Positions 8,282 to 17,670 of a DNA stretch of 64,000 bases are shown here, piece after piece. The stretch spans positions 55,036 to 119,035 of the forward strand of contig JAAVDM010000043.1 in assembly GCA_014801815.1 (NCBI GenBank), written 5' to 3'. The stretch is from Bacteroides sp. (GTDB lineage: Bacteria > Bacteroidota > Bacteroidia > Bacteroidales > Muribaculaceae). The position numbers and the translations under genes were made by a program. Position 1 is the first letter of the stretch. The number at the start of each line of letters is the position of its first letter. The notes under the pieces were generated by a model. The model saw only the letters and a program-made list of their open reading frames with translations. It ran no database searches and was not told the origin of the DNA.

Positions 8282-9268
8282 TTATTTACCGTCTGCAGAA
8301 CATCCGGTCTTGTTTCTGAATGAATTGATACGTGTTCTCAGGTTCTCTTTCAGACATTTGCTGTAGAGCCAGGGTTCTGCTCCGTGATAGTCGCCAACAT
8401 TGAGAATATCAAGGATATTCGGGAGGCTACTGCCATTAAATCCCTCTACTACCAATACATTATGCGCCGGAGAGAGGGTCACGGTGATTGTATCGTTGAG
8501 CACAGCCGGAGTAGCGTCTGTTCGCCAATTGACCGGATTGATACACATAACAGTCGGGGCTGCTACAACAGATTTGATATACTTTACGTCCGATACTGAA
8601 TTATAACTGACGGTAACTCCTGTATCCTCGGCACTCTGAGCCGGTATAATCCACGGAGCTGCTTCCACATCATCGGGAGTGACTTTGTAACCCATCACGT
8701 ATGCAGCCACCATTTTCTCACGTAATTCTTCGGGCAGGATTTTTAGCAGTTCCACCACCGACTTACCTCCCTGACTGAAACCGGCGAGAACGAACGGACG
8801 TTCATTGTCACGGTGAGAGATAAAATAGTCGAAGGCATTGTGTACATCCGAAAAAGCTACATCGTGGTAACGGCGGTTGATTGTGTCTTCGTTGAGAGTA
8901 GCCCAGCTATCGAGTGATATGTGACGATAGTAAGGAGAATAGAAATTATTGCCTTCAGCCATATAAGCGGCTATCCGGTCCATTTCAGTTTTCATATCGG
9001 CTCTGTGTGATGAGAGCGAAGGGTCTGCATAGTGGCAGGGTAAGCCGTTGGCGGCTATATAATCATACTCCCACGTCGAGGGAATATAGAAAATGTCTGC
9101 ACCGGTATCATTGGTGTCATAGGTATAAGTCACCCACATTCCGCTGTCAGAGTAATCGGTTAGCGGCGGAACGTATTCGGCGACTGTGACCGGATTGTCT
9201 GCATCGCATGATGATGCAAGAAGCACTAAGCTATATATGAGTGTGAGCAGGTAAATGTATCGTTTCAT
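8282..9268 (-). CDS. DUF3089 alpha/beta-hydrolase lipoprotein
   Basis: 328 aa from M at 9268. A lipoprotein signal (MKRYIYLLTLIYSLVLLASS then Cys) implies anchoring in the cell envelope. The body matches DUF3089, an alpha/beta-hydrolase fold family; the nucleophile elbow GFSQGG places the catalytic serine at about residue 165, with a downstream YHGAEPWLY segment near the C-terminus. Probably an esterase or lipase-like enzyme of unknown substrate. The frame is open to 9388, but a TACCTTTG promoter box at 9354-9347 rules that start out and leaves a leader of about 70 nt. Confidence 0.8.
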   Translation of the reverse strand: MKRYIYLLTLIYSLVLLASSCDADNPVTVAEYVPPLTDYSDSGMWVTYTYDTNDTGADIFYIPSTWEYDYIAANGLPCHYADPSLSSHRADMKTEMDRIAAYMAEGNNFYSPYYRHISLDSWATLNEDTINRRYHDVAFSDVHNAFDYFISHRDNERPFVLAGFSQGGKSVVELLKILPEELREKMVAAYVMGYKVTPDDVEAAPWIIPAQSAEDTGVTVSYNSVSDVKYIKSVVAAPTVMCINPVNWRTDATPAVLNDTITVTLSPAHNVLVVEGFNGSSLPNILDILNVGDYHGAEPWLYSKCLKENLRTRINSFRNKTGCSADGK

Positions 9269-9346
9269 GTTTTTTATCATTAGAGTGCCTGAGAGGAGAA
9301 CGGCGCTGAGATGACGTAACGTATGGGTCGGTCGACCAAATTGGGA

Positions 9347-9354
9347 CAAAGGTA
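9347..9354 (-). promoter_or_regulatory. Promoter -7 box of the DUF3089 gene
   Basis: TACCTTTG on the minus strand fits TAnnTTTG. It lies inside the longest open frame, so it decides the start at 9268. Confidence 0.6.
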
Positions 9355-9433
9355 ATAAAAAACATAGCTTATAACAAATCATAATCATTATAATCGGCTT
9401 GGAAAAATTAGAGTGTGTCTGTATCTAACACGA

Positions 9434-9486
9434 AAAATTACAGAGGAGATGTGACCCGATTCGGGTCACACCTCCTCTGTAATTTT
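9434..9486 (-). terminator. Long stem-loop ending the 9506-13084 gene
   Basis: Outer arms AAAATTACAGAGGAG / CTCCTCTGTAATTTT and inner arms GTGACCCGA / TCGGGTCAC with one 2-nt mismatch between them. About 24 paired bases and a 1-nt loop. Located 20 nt past the stop codon. Confidence 0.75.
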
Positions 9487-9505
9487 AATTAACAGTATGG
9501 GAGAG

Positions 9506-12500
9506 TTACTTTACAATAAACTTCAGTGCACCGTCCTTGGTGCGAGCTACATAGACACCGGCAGCGAAACCGGCGGCAGAAACCTGACCGCGACCTTCGG
9601 CAACCTTAGTGCCTGCTACTGTAAAGACGCTTACCGTAGTGTCAGCATCAGCAGCCTTTACTGTAACGCCATCAAATGTGAGAACACGTGTAGCATTAAT
9701 TACCGGGGCCACACCCGATACACTGGCATTGACGGTAGCTGTGGCGCTTACTCCGCCGAATCCGGCAGTAACTGTGTAAGTGCCGGCTGCCTCACAGACG
9801 AACTGTATATAAAGCGTATTGCCTTCGGTATAGGCTTCGCCGGTCATGTAGATACTCATTTCGTCCGAGGTCTCGCAGATGAAGTCTGAGAATACCATGT
9901 CCATGTCAAGTTCCGATTCACCGACAGCAGTGAGTGCCATATAGAACGGTTCGCCTACCGTAGCCTCGATAACATCGGGAGTGAATCTGAGTTCACTCTT
10001 CTCTATGTAGAGAGCGGGTGAGCGGAAACTGTCGAGTGCCCAAGGAGCAGCAACAGAAGTGCCATAGGCAAAGCCGATATTCTCGAAGAAATCAATGTCA
10101 AGGTCTTCCCATGCTATAGATTCACCTTCTGTAGATGCAGCATCCTCACCGCCTATCGTAGCGTTGACAGGTTGCAGAGTCGCAATTACATAGTTGTTGC
10201 TCAGACCTGCCTCAGTTGAATGAGGATCACCATATATCGGTTCTCCGTTCTCATCGTAATCAATTACATCCGGTTCTTCGTTGACACGGCTTCTGCCTAC
10301 GATACGGTGCATTGTGTCATTCTGACCGGGGTAAGAACCTTCGCCCACTTCAGGGCCATTAAGTTCGGAGAGGCTGACATAGCAACCGGCTATAACAGCG
10401 TTGCTATAGTCAGGAGCACGGTGTGCATTATCCGAATAAACGGTGGGGGCCGGTGTGAGTTCACCTGCGATGCCTCCTGTAAGGACACCTCCGCGACGTG
10501 AAGGTTCGGTAGCTGTGATAGTGCCCTGCACATGACAGTTCTGTATCATTCCTCGGCTTGATGATCCGATGATACCGCCGATAGTGTTTTTAGCGGTTAT
10601 GTCGGCATTTACATGGCAGTTGGTAACTGCACCTGCATTATAATCGGAACCTACAATACCGCCCACACAGGAGCCACCTACTATTGAGCCGCTGAATACA
10701 CAGGCGGTGATAGTAGTCGAAGTCCGAATGTCGGCTGCAATACCGCCGATAGTGTAGTCGGGCAGAGCGAATTTTGCGTCGAGTACGGCACAGAGAGATA
10801 TTTCGGTTTCGTTTGAAGCACGGTAAGCTATTGTACCGAAATCACCGTAAGCATCTTCGTCAGGGTCGGAGTAGGTGAGGCGTCTGATTGTAAGACCGTG
10901 AATTTTGGCACCTCTGGTATCTTTGGCTATGAAAGCCTTTGAACCCGGCTCTGCCACAGGGTCAGTAAAAGTAATATTACGTATCTCGGCTCCCGGTTCA
11001 AGCTGGTTGAAGATGCTACCGGAACCTACATTTAAGCCGCTGATAACATGTCCCTGACCATCAAGAGTACCGGTGAATGGCTGCTTTACCATATTGAAGC
11101 TGTAGCCTGTGGCGTCAATATCGTTCACAAGAATATATGCACCCTCCGGATCTACAGACATCTGTTGCAGATCGCCGAATGTAGCGATACGATAAGGATT
11201 TTCTGCCGTACCGTCGCCACCATCGAAGCGGCTGAGAGGAAGATCATAAATCAGGGCAGCTATTTTGTCAGTTTCGTATTGGTAATATATAACATCAAGG
11301 GCGGCTTGGGTAGTACCAAGCTCAATCGGATTGACACTGTATATATATCCATATTCATCATTTGGTTCGCAAGTCAGAAGAATGTCGCTGTTGCTATTGA
11401 GGACCAACAGCTCCTCCTGAGTGCCGCCATCCTGACCGAGGTAGCGCTTAACAAGGAAGAGATATTCATGAAGAGCATCTGTATTGATAGCGTATGGTGA
11501 GAGTGCTTCTCCGTTGATGTAAACTTGTGCGTAAGCTACATTTTTACCGAGATTGATTTCGTCCACACCTTTCAGACTACCATCAGGATTGAGCCATGCT
11601 ATGGAATGTATGGCATTCCCTTCGGCATCATCATGAGCGTTACTCAGACTTACGGCATAGGCGTATGACCCTTCAATAGGCGTGCGGTCTACCTGGGCTG
11701 TGAGAGGCAGTCCATCATATATTTGTGGCAGACTCAGTAAGACTTCACATGAGAGAAGGTCAACAAATTCAAGAGAGATATCCTCCGACCCTATTACGAA
11801 CATTATCTGTGGAGCCGTACCTTTGATGTCGGTCATAAAGATACCGCTGTCCACACCCTCGCTTATGGTGTTCATAAGATTGCCTTCAGTGTCATAGATC
11901 TTATAGTCATAGATGTCTGTATCATTGCTGAGGTAGTGATCGTATGTCACGATATAGGCCGGCGTGTCACCGGAAGTATAACGGTCAAAGCTGATATCAC
12001 CTACACCACTGAAGGTTCCGACACTAAGGAAGGTAAAGGGATTACCCGGCAATTGTCCCGGAACCGGAATAGACGTTGTGCCGAGGTCGGTAAGTCCGTT
12101 CCAGCTATCGAATGTGTAGAGTGTGATATCAAATGTGTTATCGGCTGTCAGGTTCTCATTAGTATAGTCCCAGGGATCTTCGTAGAAACTGTATTTGAGA
12201 CGTGACAGAGCGAAGTAAGGTTTACCGTCGTGTGCTGTGGATATAAAGAAAGGTGCGTCAGGAGCACTTAGCAGGATACCGGGAACACGGAAGTCATTTA
12301 TCAGCTTTGGACCCTCATTGTATGCGCCTTTTTTATAGAGCGCAAGGTTGTAATCCATGAAATTATACACCCCGTGAATGTCAGTTTCCTCAGGTTCGAC
12401 TTCGGTCAGGAATGTGATATAGAACTCTTCGTTATATGCATCGCTGGGAGCATTGACAGCAGACACGTAATAACCGTCTATTACCTCAATGGGGTCTTTT

Positions 12501-13084
12501 TGTGCCGGATCAGAGGTGTAAACCAGTGTACGGTAATTGTTCACATAAGCATCGGTATTTGTGGCTACCATCACCATGAACTCATAGTAAGTATCACGGT
12601 TAAAGAATTTCTGAGTCACATCCGGGCCGAGATCCACACCTGCTATTCCGGTTTCGCCTTCAGTCAGTTCGACTGTACCGTCGATGTTGGCTATCTCGCT
12701 GAAGGTACTGTCGTATATCTTATAGTGCCACCCTTTGATAACTTTCTGGGTGAAGTAGTCGTGTTCTATATACTCGTAATCGTAATTCAGAGTATAATAC
12801 CAAACATCGTCATTAGGTGCATAAAGATAGCCGAACTCATTCGTATCGGCAAGAACATGCTCCGGAGCTATAGCGGTACGAGCCGGAGCAGTGGGTGAGA
12901 CAGGACGCAGAGAATGTCCGCTTCTTGCGGGCATAGCACGTTCACCCCGAAATTTGGGTGCAAAAGGGAACAGCTCGTTACGCGGCTGAGCCAGCGTAGA
13001 AACATCGAGAGTAGCCTGAGCGGCTGCCGGAGCTGATATGCCCGTCATAAGAGCCGCTGTGATAAGTAAATTCTTGCTCATCAT
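9506..13084 (-). CDS. Large secreted protein with GLUG-type repeats and type IX-like tail
   Basis: 1192 aa. Signal peptide MMSKNLLITAALMTGISAPA with cleavage near AAAQA; a second start one codon in is equally possible. The N-terminal two thirds are beta-rich with no recognised domain. At roughly residues 640-850 there is a repeat region that starts with GTAENPYRIATFGDLQQMS and continues with GLUG-like units (GGIAADIRTS, GGIVGSDYNAGAVTNCHV, GGIIGSSSRGMIQNCHV). After a further beta domain the protein ends in a type IX-like tail (VFTVAGTKVAEGRG ... AAGVYVARTKDG ... FIVK). Such proteins are usually surface-attached adhesins or binding proteins; no enzyme motif is visible. Confidence 0.78.
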   Translation of the reverse strand: MMSKNLLITAALMTGISAPAAAQATLDVSTLAQPRNELFPFAPKFRGERAMPARSGHSLRPVSPTAPARTAIAPEHVLADTNEFGYLYAPNDDVWYYTLNYDYEYIEHDYFTQKVIKGWHYKIYDSTFSEIANIDGTVELTEGETGIAGVDLGPDVTQKFFNRDTYYEFMVMVATNTDAYVNNYRTLVYTSDPAQKDPIEVIDGYYVSAVNAPSDAYNEEFYITFLTEVEPEETDIHGVYNFMDYNLALYKKGAYNEGPKLINDFRVPGILLSAPDAPFFISTAHDGKPYFALSRLKYSFYEDPWDYTNENLTADNTFDITLYTFDSWNGLTDLGTTSIPVPGQLPGNPFTFLSVGTFSGVGDISFDRYTSGDTPAYIVTYDHYLSNDTDIYDYKIYDTEGNLMNTISEGVDSGIFMTDIKGTAPQIMFVIGSEDISLEFVDLLSCEVLLSLPQIYDGLPLTAQVDRTPIEGSYAYAVSLSNAHDDAEGNAIHSIAWLNPDGSLKGVDEINLGKNVAYAQVYINGEALSPYAINTDALHEYLFLVKRYLGQDGGTQEELLVLNSNSDILLTCEPNDEYGYIYSVNPIELGTTQAALDVIYYQYETDKIAALIYDLPLSRFDGGDGTAENPYRIATFGDLQQMSVDPEGAYILVNDIDATGYSFNMVKQPFTGTLDGQGHVISGLNVGSGSIFNQLEPGAEIRNITFTDPVAEPGSKAFIAKDTRGAKIHGLTIRRLTYSDPDEDAYGDFGTIAYRASNETEISLCAVLDAKFALPDYTIGGIAADIRTSTTITACVFSGSIVGGSCVGGIVGSDYNAGAVTNCHVNADITAKNTIGGIIGSSSRGMIQNCHVQGTITATEPSRRGGVLTGGIAGELTPAPTVYSDNAHRAPDYSNAVIAGCYVSLSELNGPEVGEGSYPGQNDTMHRIVGRSRVNEEPDVIDYDENGEPIYGDPHSTEAGLSNNYVIATLQPVNATIGGEDAASTEGESIAWEDLDIDFFENIGFAYGTSVAAPWALDSFRSPALYIEKSELRFTPDVIEATVGEPFYMALTAVGESELDMDMVFSDFICETSDEMSIYMTGEAYTEGNTLYIQFVCEAAGTYTVTAGFGGVSATATVNASVSGVAPVINATRVLTFDGVTVKAADADTTVSVFTVAGTKVAEGRGQVSAAGFAAGVYVARTKDGALKFIVK

Positions 13085-13198
13085 AGGCGTTAATATTAAA
13101 TAATGGATTATGGAAAAAATATAAAAATATAGAGTAGAGAAAAAGCAAGACAGGGGAGAGATTCAGGAGAGATACAGTAAAGATATAATATATAAGAC

Positions 13199-13234
13199 AA
13201 GATGGCCCGGCCTGACTACAGGACAGGCCATCTT
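13199..13234 (-). terminator. Stem-loop ending the YbjN-like gene
   Basis: AAGATGG pairs with CCATCTT and CCTG with CAGG around a 9-nt loop, with a 5-nt bulge on one arm. On the minus strand it follows the stop codon of the 13259-13663 gene and is trailed by TTGTCTT. Confidence 0.55.
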
Positions 13235-13258
13235 CAATGTTCAGTTTGGACAGGGCAG

Positions 13259-13663
13259 TCAATTCTGCTGACCGCGCATCTCATTGGCGAAGAACTGATA
13301 ACCTTGTACCAGCATCTCAAGTGAACGCTCAAGTATCTGTGAGGGGTCAAAATCATCCTGTACAAGAAGTTCTACCGACATGAAAGTGTTGTTGTTGGTG
13401 GTAAAAGTCTTGATGACTTTCCGCTGCATATTGACTTTATTGCAGGCTATGAGCACCTGCTCGGCCTCAGCCTCATTGTCGATGCTCCAGATTACGGGCA
13501 GCAGTATGCGCAGGAAAGGAGCGTCATCTTCTGACCAGATGATGACGAAATTGAGCATCTGATACTTGAAGACGAGATCGCCGTCATTGTCAATCTGAGG
13601 GCGCAGGCCATTGTCGGCCAGCCAGTCCTGACAGCGCTGGAGAATATTGGGATAGTTAGCCAT
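13259..13663 (-). CDS. YbjN-like / secretion-chaperone-fold small protein
   Basis: 134 aa, no signal peptide or membrane segment, so cytosolic. The pattern of a short N-terminal helix (CQDWLADNGLRPQIDNDGDL), a beta sheet (VFKYQMLNFVIIW, FLRILLPVIW) and a helix-strand-helix end fits the YbjN fold shared with type III secretion chaperones. The function of these proteins in Bacteroidales is not known to me. A TAAATTTG -7 box at 13798-13791 predicts a leader of about 120 nt. Confidence 0.55.
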   Translation of the reverse strand: MANYPNILQRCQDWLADNGLRPQIDNDGDLVFKYQMLNFVIIWSEDDAPFLRILLPVIWSIDNEAEAEQVLIACNKVNMQRKVIKTFTTNNNTFMSVELLVQDDFDPSQILERSLEMLVQGYQFFANEMRGQQN

Positions 13664-13790
13664 AATATAAATGGTGAGAAATAAATGTAAAGCACCGCTG
13701 GCAGCAGAATATCAGGACTTGTACAGATAAGACAGTAAGTCTGAAATCCGGTGTAAGCCGGAAGCGGTAGAAACAGAATACAAATTTAGT

Positions 13791-13798
13791 GTAAATAT
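13791..13798 (-). promoter_or_regulatory. Promoter -7 box of the YbjN-like gene
   Basis: TAAATTTG on the minus strand. The rest of the 13664-14158 gap is AT-rich and holds only this box, the promoter at 14081 and the repeat at 14098. Confidence 0.5.
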
Positions 13799-14080
13799 TC
13801 GGTGATTACAAGTTTTGGTGCATATAATCGGTAAAAAAGTTATCTTTCATTTAGACAGTCCGAAAAAACATGTTAATGATATGAAAAAAATAATTTAGCG
13901 ATTATTTAAGATAATAGTTTGATTATTAAAGATATATTTATTTTTATGCTTTTTGTGATTCTATTTGTTAATTTACCAAGAGGCAAAAATATACATCTGA
14001 CAGGTATAAAAACGTTCTTTCTATATAAAAACTTTACGCTGACGATTTGGTAGAAAAATGGTTAATCAGGTAAAAATAAC

Positions 14081-14088
14081 TATATTTG
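14081..14088 (+). promoter_or_regulatory. Promoter -7 box of the LytS/LytR operon
   Basis: TATATTTG matches TAnnTTTG. The predicted transcript start lies near 14095, giving a leader of about 65 nt that contains the 12-bp tandem repeat. Confidence 0.55.
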
Positions 14089-14097
14089 CACTACCTT

Positions 14098-14121
14098 AGT
14101 ATTCGTAGTAGTATTCGTAGT
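14098..14121 (+). repeat. 12-bp perfect tandem repeat in the LytS/LytR leader
   Basis: AGTATTCGTAGT occurs twice head to tail just downstream of the predicted transcript start. LytTR regulators bind pairs of direct repeats, so this may be an autoregulatory operator. The sequence does not obviously match a published LytTR consensus. Confidence 0.5.
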
Positions 14122-14158
14122 CTTAATCTGACAGAATTTGAATTTTTGCCGCCCAAGC

Positions 14159-16189
14159 ATGAAGCGAATCAAAAGTATTTTCAATGCGCTTATGCGCCTG
14201 TCCGCCATATCTCCGGTGATGCTCCTGTCGTTGCTGCCGGCAGGTTGCAGGGACGTGTCCAACTCCGATCTCACTCCTTTGGAACGTACGTTAAGCGACA
14301 GTATTCTGAAAGGTCGTTATGTTTGGGCGCTGGCCACTATAGAACGTGAGCGACCTCTGACGGTAGACAGTGATTCCTACTACAATCAGACCCTGCTGAA
14401 AGCTATAACTGAATTTTATCTGTCACGCACTGACAGTATGTACACCGACCTTGCTGCCGTTCACCGTTATCTTGGCAATCTGCCCGGACCGTTGACCTCC
14501 CGTCAGCGACATCTGGCCGCGCGTGCCCACATGGTCAGGGGTGCTTCTTATATGCAGTATGATTATCTGCCCGACACAGCCCTTATAAGCTACGGGCGTG
14601 CTTTGGACTATCTGGCGCCCGGACAGGATCCTGCCTTGAGACAGCAGATACTTACCAATACGGCAGATGCCCTGAAAATATCTGGTCAGCTTGACCGTTC
14701 GCTTGACTATTTCGAACGTGCGCGTCATCTGTCTGATTCGCTCGGAGATACTCCTTGGGAGCGACTGTCGCTTAGTTTAGGTATGGCGGCTGCTTACACT
14801 GAGCTCCGAGACTTCGAGAGTCAGGAACCGATATGGCAGGAGATAGAAAGTATATGGGACGAGCTTCCGGTTCATGATCGCTTTTCCTATCTGACCGCAC
14901 TCAGCAACAGCTGTTATTTCAATGGCGATTACAAGGGATCGGAGCGTGCGCTTACACGTCTCGACAGTGTATTGGCCGGAGATAAAGCTATGGAGTGGGA
15001 ACGTAATTTCAACCGTGTCAATCTTGCCGACGTTTATCTGCGTCTGGGCGCTACGGACACGGCACGGATATTGCTTGATCACACGCTTCACTACTTTAAT
15101 GATATACAGCCTAATCCCTATGTGTCACACTATATAGGCACCCTTTATACGCGCTATAACGTGCAGACCGGAGCCTATGCGAAAGTTGAGTCACAGCTTG
15201 CCGACACCTCACGTGACATACCAACCAGACCGGAACAAAGACTGGCTGATCTTGAAATGAGGCAGGACTATTACGCTCACACCGGTCAGTGGCACAAAGC
15301 ATACATAGCCCAATCACAATACAGAGCGCTTGACGACAGCCTGCGCAATCAGCGTGTGCAGATGTACAACCGCACGCTTCGGCAGCGTTATGAACGTGAT
15401 GCCGAGATAAAAAGTCTGCGTAATGACCTTCACGAACGCCAGCAGAAGCTGACACTGAACACTATCCTTACCATAAGCGCCATAATTGTTGTAGTGCTGT
15501 TAGGTGTTGTTCTGGTCATGTCTCGGAGACTTTCACGTGAGCGCGAACGCGGTATGCGCCGTAAACTGCTCGAACAGCGTATGCAGAGCGCACGCAATCG
15601 TCTAAGTCCTCACTTCATCTACAATATTCTTAACCATGCTCTTGTCAATGATGCCACATCAACCTACCGCTTGCGACGTCTGGTGAGGCTGTTGCGGCGG
15701 CAACAACTCATGGCAGACGAGCTTGTGACTACGCTTGCCGATGAACTGACCTTTATCGACGATTATGTAACTCTTCAGAGTGAGAGCAGTCGCGGCGAAG
15801 TGAAGTACACGACTACAATAGCTGAAGGGATCAATCCTGTTGATGTGCATCTGCCTTCCATGACATTACAGCTGTGTGTTGAAAATGCCTTCAAGCATGG
15901 TTTCGCCTCGTTACCCAACGGTGTGGAGCGCCTGCTGCTCATAAAAGTGAAAGCCCCCAGAGATGATATTGTGATAGAAGTGTGTAATAACATGAATCCT
16001 GATGCCGCCCCGAGCAATGATTCCACACGTACAGGTCTGCGTATCATAATGACAACTCTACAGATACTTAATGAGCATCAGTCGAATCATATCACATATA
16101 ATCTGGAACAGTGGACTGAAAATCCCCAGCATGCCGGTTATATGGCACGATTGACGATACCCCAAAACTTTAAATTTGACTACCTATGA
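14159..16189 (+). CDS. LytS-type sensor histidine kinase with periplasmic TPR domain
   Basis: 676 aa. Signal sequence ends in LLSLLPAGC, suggesting a lipid-attached or membrane-anchored N-terminus. About residues 40-400 are alpha-helical TPR-like repeats (for example DYFERARHLSDSLGD, DYKGSERALTRLDSV). A coiled linker leads to a transmembrane helix (about 434-455, ILTISAIIVVVLLGVVLVM), then a His_kinase domain with phospho-acceptor His485 in LSPHFIYNILNHAL and an ATPase part with CVENAFKHGF. Start at 14159 rather than 14138 because it begins the signal sequence. Its stop overlaps the start of the response regulator (ATGA), so the two are co-translated partners. Confidence 0.85.
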   Translation: MKRIKSIFNALMRLSAISPVMLLSLLPAGCRDVSNSDLTPLERTLSDSILKGRYVWALATIERERPLTVDSDSYYNQTLLKAITEFYLSRTDSMYTDLAAVHRYLGNLPGPLTSRQRHLAARAHMVRGASYMQYDYLPDTALISYGRALDYLAPGQDPALRQQILTNTADALKISGQLDRSLDYFERARHLSDSLGDTPWERLSLSLGMAAAYTELRDFESQEPIWQEIESIWDELPVHDRFSYLTALSNSCYFNGDYKGSERALTRLDSVLAGDKAMEWERNFNRVNLADVYLRLGATDTARILLDHTLHYFNDIQPNPYVSHYIGTLYTRYNVQTGAYAKVESQLADTSRDIPTRPEQRLADLEMRQDYYAHTGQWHKAYIAQSQYRALDDSLRNQRVQMYNRTLRQRYERDAEIKSLRNDLHERQQKLTLNTILTISAIIVVVLLGVVLVMSRRLSRERERGMRRKLLEQRMQSARNRLSPHFIYNILNHALVNDATSTYRLRRLVRLLRRQQLMADELVTTLADELTFIDDYVTLQSESSRGEVKYTTTIAEGINPVDVHLPSMTLQLCVENAFKHGFASLPNGVERLLLIKVKAPRDDIVIEVCNNMNPDAAPSNDSTRTGLRIIMTTLQILNEHQSNHITYNLEQWTENPQHAGYMARLTIPQNFKFDYL

Positions 16190-17043
16190 CCCAACACAGT
16201 GACACATCTCAGTCCGCGGGTACCGAACCACCAGACCTTACCGCGGGCGATCCGGTAACGGAATCCTTACCTGTACGCGTTCTGATAATTGACGATGACC
16301 CTATGGCGGTAAATGTACTTGTCGGACTGTTACGCGAATACAGCTGGATTGAAGTGGCCGGGACAGCCTTTACACTTGAAGACGGTTACCGTCTGACCGA
16401 GACCGTACGTCCCGAACTGATATTTCTTGATATCGAACTCAATGATACTATAGGGTTCGACCTTCTTGATGAACTCAACATCACTCATACTGAAGTTCCT
16501 AAAGTAATATTTTACACCGCTTATCCACGCTATATGCTCAATGCTTTGCGTATGCAGGCTTTCGACTTTCTGCTCAAACCTGTCGATGTCGCCGAACTGG
16601 CACTGATGCTTGAACGCTATCGCCTGCAGCGCGGCGGACATGCACCGTTGCTGCATGGAGAATGCGATGTGCGTTCCGTGCATACGACGATACCATTACG
16701 TTCGCCCCGCTCCATGACAGTGAGTACCGTTACCAATGAACGTCTGGTTGTGGCTCCCTCCGATGTCGTGTACTTCAAATATGACCAGATGCGCAAACTT
16801 TGGGAAGTGATACTGAAAAATATGAAACGCTATATGTTGCGTCGACACACTACGGCCGAGACTCTGCTCAGTCTGTCAGACCAGTTTGTGCGTACCCACA
16901 AGACATATATAGTAAATACGGGTTATCTCGCCAAGATTACCGATAATGAATGTGAATTGATGCCTCCTTTCAACTGTATCACCGAAATAAAGATTTCGCG
17001 TACTTATCGGCGTGGTTTGCTTGACTGCTTCTATGATTTGTAA
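16186..17043 (+). CDS. LytTR-family response regulator
   Basis: 285 aa. An acidic, disordered first 28 residues precede a receiver domain (VLIIDDDPMAV acidic pocket, phospho-acceptor Asp82 in IFLDIEL, conserved Lys in FLLKPVD). The C-terminus (about 180-285) is a LytTR DNA-binding domain with VAPSDVVYFKYD and FVRTHKTYIVN. It overlaps the histidine kinase gene by 4 nt and should be phosphorylated by it. The target genes are unknown; the tandem repeat in its own leader is a candidate site. The stop codon is itself part of the terminator stem. Confidence 0.88.
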   Translation: MTQHSDTSQSAGTEPPDLTAGDPVTESLPVRVLIIDDDPMAVNVLVGLLREYSWIEVAGTAFTLEDGYRLTETVRPELIFLDIELNDTIGFDLLDELNITHTEVPKVIFYTAYPRYMLNALRMQAFDFLLKPVDVAELALMLERYRLQRGGHAPLLHGECDVRSVHTTIPLRSPRSMTVSTVTNERLVVAPSDVVYFKYDQMRKLWEVILKNMKRYMLRRHTTAETLLSLSDQFVRTHKTYIVNTGYLAKITDNECELMPPFNCITEIKISRTYRRGLLDCFYDL

Positions 17044-17102
17044 GTATAATAACTATAAGGCTCTGTATCAGAAGATACAGAGCCTTATAGTTATTATACT
17101 TA
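17041..17102. terminator. 29-bp perfect stem-loop, bidirectional
   Basis: Arms 17041-17069 and 17074-17102 pair perfectly around a 4-nt loop (AGAA). The left arm starts with the TAA stop codon of the response regulator. The right arm ends 8 nt before the convergent lipoprotein gene's stop. Confidence 0.8.
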
Positions 17103-17110
17103 CTTTGATT

Positions 17111-17581
17111 TTACTTTGGATTGACCGTGATTACACTTTTGTAAGTTCCGAATTCCTGCGGTGCTCCTGCGGGCAGATCCTCCTCATCTTCTATAATTAT
17201 GACGGGATAAGTGAACGTACCGTTGAGAATTGATTTGTCAACTTCGAGCAGCTCGCAATTGAATTGCAGATAATGTCTGCCTATAGGTTGGGTGGCAGTT
17301 TCCAAAGTGAGTGGATATGCACCGAAAGTCATGCCGGGCTGAAATGCACCATCCCAGAAGAAGGTCATATTGGCGAGAGTTGCAGCACTGCCGTTGAGAG
17401 ACTTGATGCCTATATTGTCAATAGTCAGATTCGTACCATCGAGCACATAGACTACATTGTTGTACACTGAGGCATTGCTGAAGGTCACTTCGATGTCAAC
17501 CGAAGGGTAATCGTCGTCACTGCTACATGAGGCGAGGAAGCCCAGTGGAATAAGCAGCAGAAGGTAGAGTAATTTTTTCAT
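17111..17581 (-). CDS. Small lipoprotein, DUF4840-like
   Basis: 156 aa. Clear lipoprotein signal (MKKLLYLLLLIPLGFLASC) followed by an acidic SSDDD stretch typical of surface-exposed Bacteroidetes lipoproteins. The rest is beta-strand-rich (VTFSNASVYNNVVYVLDGT, HYLQFNCELLEV). The overall shape fits the DUF4840 type of lipocalin/immunoglobulin-like lipoprotein, but this is tentative. No functional residue is visible. Convergent with the LytS/LytR operon; the same-strand TrmH-type gene ends 90 nt upstream of its start. Confidence 0.7.
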   Translation of the reverse strand: MKKLLYLLLLIPLGFLASCSSDDDYPSVDIEVTFSNASVYNNVVYVLDGTNLTIDNIGIKSLNGSAATLANMTFFWDGAFQPGMTFGAYPLTLETATQPIGRHYLQFNCELLEVDKSILNGTFTYPVIIIEDEEDLPAGAPQEFGTYKSVITVNPK

Positions 17582-17670
17582 AGTCTTAAACCTAGTTATG
17601 TTAATATTTCATACCGGCCGATGCCTTGAGGCCCAACCTGCCTATATAACATTTCTTGTAGTAGTAACGT

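Noticed and set aside
9269..9388. N-terminal extension of the DUF3089 lipoprotein
   Set aside because: Contains the promoter -7 box, and the lipoprotein signal starts at 9268.
9497..12898. Several plus-strand open frames of 70-174 codons
   Set aside because: All lie antisense to the 1192-aa secreted protein, which has a signal peptide, repeats and a sorting tail. Their sequences are Ser/Cys/Ile-rich shadows without promoters.
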